From an uncultured Treponema sp. (GTDB lineage Bacteria; Spirochaetota; Spirochaetia; Treponematales; Treponemataceae), in NCBI GenBank assembly GCA_937923945.1, contig CALDWC010000006.1, forward strand, positions 1 to 9,881: DNA of 9,881 nt, read 5' to 3'. This document shows positions 4,701 through 9,881 of this stretch, one piece after another. The notes under the pieces were generated by a model, which was given only the letters and a program-made list of their open reading frames with translations, was not told the DNA's origin and searched no databases. Both the position numbers and the translations under genes were made by a program. Each line of letters starts with the position of its first letter. Within the stretch, counting starts at the first letter, position 1.

Positions 4701-6776
4701 ATGGGAAAAAAATTTAAAAACACGATGTATTTAAAAATTATATCATCGACTCTTTTGCCTCTTTCGGTCGTTTTTTTTATAACCTTTTTTATTACGCATA
4801 AAGAGTATTCAAAACAATGCGAAGAACTGGTAAAAAATTATTTGAACGAAGAAGCAATTCGCTATATTGATTTTGCAAACACGCATATCAATAAAACGAA
4901 AACGGGCTTGGAAGGCGCTGCTGCGGTTTTGTCGAGTATTGAACGTCCGCCCGTTGGACAGATAAAGTCGCTCCTTGCCGGAATGATTGCAGAATCTGAC
5001 GCGCTTTCCGGATGCGACGTAGGATTTTCCGACGGATTATATGTTCACCCCACATGGACACCGGACGGTGATTACGATCCGCGTACCCGAGGCTGGTATA
5101 AAGATACCGTTGCAGCGGGAAAATTTTATGTAACTCCTGCTTACATCAGTGCAAAAGATAAGGTGTTTATCATGAGTGCATCTATGCCGATGAGAGACCG
5201 CAGCGGAAAAATCACGGGCGTTTTGTGTTCGCGAGTTTACTTGGAGCCGCTTAAAGACTTTTTTGCGGCGCAAAATGACCGTAGTGACCTTTTTATCATT
5301 GATAACAACGGTAATTTTATCTCGCATAATAAGTATGGATTTGAAGATAACCTTTTTGAAGTTGAAGAAGGACGCTACGCCGGTTTAAAAAATGTAACTA
5401 CCGTTGCCGCATTCTCGGATATTGTTACTCTTGGCGGAGTAAAAAATTTTATTGTTTCACGGCATGATGCAAATTTAGGTTGGACGTTTATCAGCAAAAT
5501 GGATTACGACGTTGCAATGCAAAAATTTTCACGCGTGTGGAATACTATGCAAATACTGTTGCTCATTCTTGTGTTGATAATTGTCGGGATTTCCATGCTG
5601 GTCGTTAACCGTATAACAAGACCGCTCCGCTTAACGGTGCAGGCGCTTGAAAAAATTGCCGAAAAGGACGGCGACCTGACCGTACGAATAAAAGCGGCGG
5701 GCAAGGATGAATTTTCCGCATTGGCTTTTTTATTTAATCAGACCGTTGAAAAAATCGGCGATTCAATCCGTTCCATTAAAACCGGTTTTGAAAAAAATCG
5801 AATAAATCTTGAAAATATTTCCGGTGAAATTGTTGATAATGTAGCATCATTGGACGAAATTGAAGCAACAATGCAAAACACCGATAAGCAGGCAAAACTG
5901 CAAAATCAAGCTTTAAAGAATTCTGAAGCTGAAATTTCCGATATATTGACGCGAATTATCAGTTTAAATAATAATATCAATGAGCAGTCCGAGCAAATGC
6001 ATAAAGTTTCCGAAGCCGGAAAATCAATTTCGACGAATATGGAAAAAGTTATCGAAACCTTGAATAGCAATTTATCCGATATAAAATCGCTCAGCGTACA
6101 TTCGCAAGAAGCAAGCTCCTTCGCCAAAAAGAGCAATGAACTTCTCGAAGAAATCAGCATCAATTCGGTTGTACTTACCGATGCGGCGAGCGTTATACAA
6201 AATATTTCGGATCAAACTAACTTGCTCGCTATGAATGCCGCAATTGAAGCGGCGCATGCAGGCGATGCGGGAAAAGGTTTCGCCGTTGTCTCCGGTGAAA
6301 TTAGAAAACTCGCGGAAGAGTCTTCGCTGCAGTCAAAATCAATTTCGCAAGTTCTCAAAAAACTGAAAGATAGCATTACCGAAGTTTCTGAGACATCACA
6401 AAATGTGGCGAATGTGTTTGCAAATGTGTTTTCTCTTTCGGAGCATATTGGAGCTTCGCAATCTCTGATGATTCAAATGGTCGGTGGAGATGTTCGCACG
6501 ACAAATGAACAAACAATTTCGGTGATCAATGAAACAAGTGCGCTCACGAAAAAGATTAAAGATGACACGAATCAAATATTGAAATCACAAAATGCAATTT
6601 CAAATGCAATGTCTTCGCTTTCTGAAATTACGGAAAGTCATAAACAGGCTGTAGCTGAAGTTGTTTTAACCACTACACAAATTAGTGAATCGTTTAGGAA
6701 GGTAAGCGATACGTTACAGGAAAACACGCAAAATATAAGCGATTTAAATAATGAACTGAACAAGTTCAAAGTGTAG
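4701..6776 (+). CDS. methyl-accepting chemotaxis protein with dCache_1-type periplasmic sensor
   Basis: This transmembrane chemoreceptor senses a periplasmic ligand and controls CheA/CheW, and so the spirochaete flagella. The 691-residue product has a first membrane helix (about 13-32), a periplasmic double-Cache region (about 35-280), a second membrane helix (285-302), a HAMP domain (about 303-355, with NRITRPLRLTVQAL and DLTVRIKAAGKDEF), a long coiled coil, and the signalling tip around residues 502-541 (DQTNLLAMNAAIEAA then GKGFAVVSGEIRKLAEES). No C-terminal NWETF-type CheR tether is present. In the sensor, Tyr125, Arg130, Trp132, Tyr133 and Tyr148 have the exact spacing of the dCache amino-acid signature, but the late Asp of that motif appears to be Arg178 in GVLCSRVYL. 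The ligand is therefore unclear: a carboxylate is plausible and a standard L-amino acid less certain. Adjacency to gltS hints at a nutrient link. No gene-specific promoter was found, so it may be transcribed with gltS. Confidence 0.94.
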   Translation: MGKKFKNTMYLKIISSTLLPLSVVFFITFFITHKEYSKQCEELVKNYLNEEAIRYIDFANTHINKTKTGLEGAAAVLSSIERPPVGQIKSLLAGMIAESDALSGCDVGFSDGLYVHPTWTPDGDYDPRTRGWYKDTVAAGKFYVTPAYISAKDKVFIMSASMPMRDRSGKITGVLCSRVYLEPLKDFFAAQNDRSDLFIIDNNGNFISHNKYGFEDNLFEVEEGRYAGLKNVTTVAAFSDIVTLGGVKNFIVSRHDANLGWTFISKMDYDVAMQKFSRVWNTMQILLLILVLIIVGISMLVVNRITRPLRLTVQALEKIAEKDGDLTVRIKAAGKDEFSALAFLFNQTVEKIGDSIRSIKTGFEKNRINLENISGEIVDNVASLDEIEATMQNTDKQAKLQNQALKNSEAEISDILTRIISLNNNINEQSEQMHKVSEAGKSISTNMEKVIETLNSNLSDIKSLSVHSQEASSFAKKSNELLEEISINSVVLTDAASVIQNISDQTNLLAMNAAIEAAHAGDAGKGFAVVSGEIRKLAEESSLQSKSISQVLKKLKDSITEVSETSQNVANVFANVFSLSEHIGASQSLMIQMVGGDVRTTNEQTISVINETSALTKKIKDDTNQILKSQNAISNAMSSLSEITESHKQAVAEVVLTTTQISESFRKVSDTLQENTQNISDLNNELNKFKV

Positions 6777-6788
6777 CAGCGGTAAAAG

Positions 6789-6837
6789 CTTTTGTATCCG
6801 TGTTGAATAACAACATGTCATGAATGACAAACAAAAG
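6789..6837. other. nested inverted repeats in the chemoreceptor-rdgB spacer
   Basis: CTTTTGT (6789-6795) and ACAAAAG (6831-6837) are perfect 7-bp inverted arms. Between them lies the compact dyad TGTCATGAATGACA (6816-6829, 6-bp arms and a 2-bp centre). The inner dyad is too tight to make a good RNA hairpin and looks more like a protein-binding dyad. It lies 45 bp upstream of the rdgB -35 box. AAAAGCTTTT (6784-6793) is a separate palindrome just after the receptor gene. None is followed by a T tract. Confidence 0.3.
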
Positions 6838-6873
6838 AAAAGGTTAGATCTTTACTTGAGAAAATACGTCATC

Positions 6874-6901
6874 TTGACAAAAACTTATTTCGTGTTACAA
6901 T
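6874..6901 (+). promoter_or_regulatory. sigma-70-type promoter of the rdgB-citC-citXG operon
   Basis: A perfect -35 TTGACA (6874-6879) and a -10 TACAAT (6896-6901, five of six consensus bases) are separated by 16 bp. The predicted start is about 6908, only about 3 nt before the rdgB ATG at 6911, so the mRNA would be leaderless or nearly so. Confidence 0.75.
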
Positions 6902-6942
6902 AGGTCCGTTATGGAACTCTCTCATATTACGGACCTTTTTTT
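6902..6942 (+). terminator. terminator-like hairpin enclosing the rdgB start codon
   Basis: AGGTCCGT (6902-6909) and ACGGACCT (6929-6936) form a perfect 8-bp stem. TATG (6910-6913) and CATA (6923-6926) extend it by 4 bp past a 2-nt bulge, leaving a 9-nt loop. Seven T (6936-6942) follow the right arm. The shape is that of an intrinsic terminator for transcription coming from the chemoreceptor gene, which has no other convincing terminator. The ATG of rdgB lies inside the stem, and the T tract encodes part of the conserved LFLATG start of RdgB. Transcripts begun at the rdgB promoter would lack most of the left arm. Confidence 0.5.
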
Positions 6943-7510
6943 AGCAACCGGAAATAACCACAAGCGTGATGAAGTTCAGTCGATTTTGCCGCAGATAAAA
7001 ATTAAAACACCTGCCGATATATCGATTGCATTTCATCCCGATGAAAACGGAAACAGCTTTTTTGAAAACGCATTGATAAAAGCGCGCAGTTTGTACGACT
7101 ACGTGAAAGTGCCGATACTCGCCGATGATTCCGGTTTGTGTGTCCGTAGTTTAAACGGCGCTCCCGGAATCCATTCTGCCCGCTATGCCGTCGATCATGC
7201 CGCATCAAAGTCGCAAGATAAAAAAAACATTGAAAAGCTTTTAGCAAAACTCGATGGGAAACAAAATCGCGCTGCGTATTTTGTATGCTGCTTGGTTTTA
7301 TATATACAGCCTGATCGCTTTTTTGTCGTGCAAGAAATTTGTGAAGGTGAAATTTTAAAATCATGCCGCGGCGAAAACGGTTTCGGCTATGACCCTATTT
7401 TTTTTATTCCCGCACTTAATAAAACCATGGCAGAACTTTCTCCCGCTGAAAAAAATGCCGTTTCACATCGGGGTAAAGCACTTACCGGATTAAAAAAATT
7501 ATTTGACTGA
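6911..7510 (+). CDS. rdgB: RdgB/HAM1-family non-canonical purine NTP pyrophosphatase
   Basis: This cytoplasmic house-cleaning enzyme hydrolyses ITP, dITP and XTP to the monophosphate and pyrophosphate, keeping deaminated purines out of DNA and RNA. The 199-residue length is typical. Conserved motifs are ATGNNHK (12-18, phosphate binding), FENALIKAR (51-59), ADDSGL (71-76, metal and catalytic Asp), PGIHSARYA (85-93), GFGYDPIF (157-164, base recognition), MAEL (173-176) and EKNAVSHRGKAL (180-191). The ATG at 6911 gives the usual short lead before LFLATGN. The leader is about 3 nt from the predicted transcription start, so translation is probably leaderless; the AGG at 6902-6904 would be upstream of the transcript. 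It is first in an operon with citC and citXG, whose link to nucleotide cleaning is not obvious. Confidence 0.95.
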   Translation: MELSHITDLFLATGNNHKRDEVQSILPQIKIKTPADISIAFHPDENGNSFFENALIKARSLYDYVKVPILADDSGLCVRSLNGAPGIHSARYAVDHAASKSQDKKNIEKLLAKLDGKQNRAAYFVCCLVLYIQPDRFFVVQEICEGEILKSCRGENGFGYDPIFFIPALNKTMAELSPAEKNAVSHRGKALTGLKKLFD

Positions 7511-7511
7511 T

Positions 7512-8522
7512 ATGCTCGTCGAAGAAAAATTAAATCTTAATTTACCGTTTAACAAAAAAAAATTGGAAGTATTTTTAGCGGAATCCGATTTGTTTTTTGA
7601 CTCAGCCGAATCATGCTATTGCGTTTTCGATAATGACGAAATTGTCGCATGCGGCTGCCGCGATAAAAATATTTTAAAATGCTTTGCCGTTTCCGACGCA
7701 TATCGGAACAGCGGTTTATTCGATAAAATTATTTCCGCCTTACTCACCGAATGCTATACTATTAATGAAAAAACGCTTTTTGTTTTTACGAAATTGGAAA
7801 ATACAAAATTTTTTGAAAGTTACCGTTTTAAAACACTGAGCAGCGCAAATAAAAGCGTGCTGATGTACAAAAGCGATATGAGCATTTTGGAAGTGTTGGA
7901 AAAAACAGTTGCGGAACACAACATCAATCTGACGCACTTTGAACACAAAAAAGTCGGTAGCATCGTCATAAATGCAAATCCTTTTACCCGCGGGCATAAG
8001 TTTTTAATTGAAACAGCTTCCCATCAAGTTGATTTTTTATTCGTTTTTGTTGTAGAAGAAAATAAAAGTTTTTTTTCTTTTGAAGACCGTTTTCATTTGG
8101 TAAAGGAAAATACAAAAGATATTCCCAATGCGACGGTACTTCCTTCAACAAAATTTTTAATCAGTAGCGCAACTTTTCCGTCGTATTTTCTCAAAGAGCA
8201 AAAACTCATTAGTACGGAGCATGCGTTAATTGATGCGCGCATTTTTGCAAAGTATTTTGTTCCGCAGTTTAAAATAGCGGTTCGCTTTTTAGGTGATGAA
8301 CCCTTGGATGCGAGTACAAAAATATACAACGAAGTGTTAGCGGAAGAATTACCGAAATATCATTGCGCAATAAAAATCATCGATCGCCTTTCAATCGATA
8401 AAAAAATAGTGAGTGCTTCGTTAGTACGGAAATATTTTTTAGAACATGATTTTGAAAAACTTTCTCCCTACGTTTCTGAATACACTTTAAAATTTTTAAA
8501 AGAAAAAGCTCATGCAAAGTAA
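7512..8522 (+). CDS. citC: [citrate (pro-3S)-lyase] ligase
   Basis: CitC acetylates the thiol of the prosthetic group on the citrate lyase acyl carrier protein (CitD), using acetate and ATP and releasing AMP and pyrophosphate. This activates citrate lyase in the cytoplasm. From the ATG at 7512 the product has 336 residues. A GNAT-like N-terminal part spans about 20-120, with VACGCRDKNILKCFAVS at about 45-61. A nucleotidyltransferase part follows, with the signature VINANPFTRGH (152-162), then ATFPSYFLKEQ and SASLVRKYF, all matching the E. coli CitC layout. A TTG at 7503 would add three residues and overlap rdgB. The ATG at 7512, one base after the rdgB stop, is preferred, though its ribosome site is weak, which suggests translational coupling. 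The citXG start overlaps the 3' end by 11 bp. Confidence 0.93.
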   Translation: MLVEEKLNLNLPFNKKKLEVFLAESDLFFDSAESCYCVFDNDEIVACGCRDKNILKCFAVSDAYRNSGLFDKIISALLTECYTINEKTLFVFTKLENTKFFESYRFKTLSSANKSVLMYKSDMSILEVLEKTVAEHNINLTHFEHKKVGSIVINANPFTRGHKFLIETASHQVDFLFVFVVEENKSFFSFEDRFHLVKENTKDIPNATVLPSTKFLISSATFPSYFLKEQKLISTEHALIDARIFAKYFVPQFKIAVRFLGDEPLDASTKIYNEVLAEELPKYHCAIKIIDRLSIDKKIVSASLVRKYFLEHDFEKLSPYVSEYTLKFLKEKAHAK

Positions 8523-9759
8523 CTTACAAAAATTATTAGAAGCGCGGGAACAGCGTGATGCTCGCGAACAAAACATTCTTAAAACCTATCACGGCTGTAC
8601 CCTGATTACAATTCGGGCAAACTATGCCGGTGAAAATAAAAACACGCTCTACTCCCATTTGATTTCATACACCCTTTTTTTAGAAGTACAAAAAAAAATA
8701 AAACCGGTAAAAATTTTTCACGAGCTCACGTTTGAAGGACTTATTTTTTTTGTCGTAACTAAAGATGCGGCACGCGAAGTAAAAGCAAAAACGGTTTCCA
8801 TTGAAGAAGAATTTTTTCTCGGGCGTCTTGCCGATCTCGATGTGCGTACCGCGGAAAAAATGATTTCACGAAGCGACTTCCGGCTTCCGCCCCGTCGCTG
8901 TTTGCTCTGCAATAATCGCGCAGTTTTTTGTGTGCGGAATAGAACGCATCCGATCGCAGCGGTTCTTAAAAAAACGATTGCAATCACTGAGCAGTTTTTT
9001 ACCCGTGCACCGAATATGCAAACGTTGTTTTCGCGTATTGCGCGGGCGAGTATGCTCGAAGAATTGTGCCGCACCGTATCACTCGGCTGCGTCAATGTTA
9101 ATTCAAATGGCAGCCATCATGATATGGACTTTTTGTTGATGCTGAAAGGTATTGATGTCATCGCTGATTCAATGCGGAATTTACGGCAAAAAAATATCAA
9201 GAACTTTGCCGCTTTGCGGGCGTACGGTGCAGAATATGAAAAAAAACTTTTAGAAGCATGCGGCGATGTCAATACCTACAAAGGCGTTCATTTTTTATTG
9301 TTGATTTTATCAGCCGCTGCACTGCAAACAAAAAACTATTCACAGCTACAAGCGTACAGTGCAAAATTTTCTCTTCCCTGCTTGCAGGATTTGCCGCCTG
9401 CGGAACAAGCTAAGCCGCTATCGGTATTGGGTATTCGAGGCGAAGCTGTTTCCGGTTTTTCCAACCATTTTAATATTTTTTTACCGTTATTGGAAAACGG
9501 TGCAGATTATGAAACGATTACTTTAAAAATATTGCAGCATACCTACGACACTACAACGATTAAGCGCGGCGGGATTGATGCACTGCATACAATTCAACGG
9601 CACGCACAAAACGTCCGCAGGGTTGCCGACCTTGAGCACCTTAACACGTATTGCCTTGAGCACAATCTTTCAACCGGAGGCGTCGCCGATAATTTTATCA
9701 TCACCTATGCTTTGTACTTGCTTAAAAAGTATGGAGGTCTTTTTTTCCGGGATAGGTAA
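8512..9759 (+). CDS. citXG: fused citrate lyase prosthetic-group transferase (CitX) and triphosphoribosyl-dephospho-CoA synthase (CitG)
   Basis: CitG makes triphosphoribosyl-dephospho-CoA from ATP and dephospho-CoA with release of adenine; CitX transfers it to apo-CitD. The 415-residue protein joins both. The CitX part (about 1-160) has LLEAREQRDAREQ (8-20), GRLADLDV (104-111), SRSDFRLPPRRCLLC (119-133), Cys140 and His146. The CitG part (about 170-415) has NGSHHDMDF (199-207), GDVNTYKG (251-258), GIRGEAVSGF (307-316), DTTTIKRGG (346-354) and LSTGGVADNF (386-395). A similar fusion is known in Haemophilus influenzae. Two CitG motifs are altered: the usual PKPGLVD before the NG-H-DMD segment reads SLGCVNV (190-196), and GVNTHKG reads DVNTYKG. 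The enzyme may still work, but this half is diverged. The gene starts inside citC. Its 3' end overlaps rnhB on the other strand by 38 bp. Confidence 0.92.
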   Translation: MQSNLQKLLEAREQRDAREQNILKTYHGCTLITIRANYAGENKNTLYSHLISYTLFLEVQKKIKPVKIFHELTFEGLIFFVVTKDAAREVKAKTVSIEEEFFLGRLADLDVRTAEKMISRSDFRLPPRRCLLCNNRAVFCVRNRTHPIAAVLKKTIAITEQFFTRAPNMQTLFSRIARASMLEELCRTVSLGCVNVNSNGSHHDMDFLLMLKGIDVIADSMRNLRQKNIKNFAALRAYGAEYEKKLLEACGDVNTYKGVHFLLLILSAAALQTKNYSQLQAYSAKFSLPCLQDLPPAEQAKPLSVLGIRGEAVSGFSNHFNIFLPLLENGADYETITLKILQHTYDTTTIKRGGIDALHTIQRHAQNVRRVADLEHLNTYCLEHNLSTGGVADNFIITYALYLLKKYGGLFFRDR

Positions 9760-9881
9760 AACTTTTGCGTTGAATGGGAGATTCACCGAATCGATAAATC
9801 GCTTCCAAGTGCGCTTTGGTGCAGTAGCCCTTGTGTTTTTCAAAACCGTAATCAGGAAATTTTTTTCCGTAAGCGTTCATC
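9722..9881 (-). CDS. rnhB: ribonuclease HII, C-terminal part (runs off the window)
   Basis: Read on the minus strand, the last 52 visible residues contain YGKKFPDYGFEKHKGYCTKA then HLEAIYRFGESPIQRKSF, which is the C-terminal signature of RNase HII (P-YGF-HKGY-T-HL-A---G-S--HR-SF). RNase HII cuts RNA-DNA hybrids, including single ribonucleotides left in DNA. The catalytic acidic residues lie upstream, outside the window. The stop TAA is at 9722-9724, within the 3' end of citXG, so the two genes converge and overlap with no room for an intergenic terminator. A short tail (TYPGKKDLHTF) extends beyond the usual end. Confidence 0.9.
   Translation of the reverse strand, partial: MNAYGKKFPDYGFEKHKGYCTKAHLEAIYRFGESPIQRKSFTYPGKKDLHTF

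Noticed and set aside
7002..7364. Minus-strand frame of 120 residues inside rdgB
   Set aside because: It is a shadow of conserved rdgB codons with no ribosome site or recognisable motif.
7503..7511. citC start at the TTG at 7503
   Set aside because: It adds only three residues and overlaps rdgB; the ATG at 7512 directly after the rdgB stop is simpler.
8718..9095. Minus-strand frame of 125 residues inside citXG
   Set aside because: It is arginine/serine-rich, lacks motifs and lies opposite well-supported CitX and CitG signatures; it is a shadow frame.

Overview
The window looks like spirochaete chromosome, most likely an oral-type Treponema. The reasons are the moderately low G+C, A/T-rich spacers, a stand-alone nrdA of the treponemal type, and a large Cache-domain chemoreceptor next to a GltS carrier. 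The genus is inferred from protein character, not from a database match. The window is mostly ordinary chromosome, with one repeat-rich non-coding region at its left end.

Positions 1-686 hold no convincing gene. They contain two different tandem arrays that share an exact 23-bp period (1-78 and 321-573), an intrinsic terminator (178-201), two overlapping and mutually exclusive hairpins (241-288), and a perfect 26-bp direct repeat that brackets the second array (137-162 and 562-587). A near-consensus promoter (627-655) then drives nrdA (687-3221), the large subunit of class I ribonucleotide reductase. No nrdB lies beside it. A diverged copy of the 26-bp element overlaps the nrdA stop codon.

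Next come gltS (3369-4598, sodium:glutamate symporter) and a membrane chemoreceptor (4701-6776), about 100 bp apart with no clear terminator between them. The receptor keeps most of the amino-acid-binding signature of dCache_1 sensors but appears to lack the acidic residue that holds the ligand amino group.

A second promoter (6874-6901) drives a compact operon: rdgB (non-canonical NTP pyrophosphatase), citC (citrate lyase ligase) and a fused citX-citG gene. Spacing is 1 bp between the first two genes and an 11-bp overlap between the last two. CitG makes the prosthetic-group precursor, CitX attaches it to the citrate lyase acyl carrier protein, and CitC acetylates it. The lyase subunits citD, citE and citF are not in this window. 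An rnhB gene (RNase HII) enters from the right on the minus strand, and its 3' end overlaps that of citXG by 38 bp.

The most striking small-scale structure is at the rdgB start. A terminator-like hairpin with a T7 tract encloses the start codon, while the predicted transcription start lies within the hairpin's left arm. Read-through RNA from the chemoreceptor gene would carry the whole terminator; rdgB's own near-leaderless mRNA would not. I see no defence system, CRISPR array, transposase, rRNA or tRNA.
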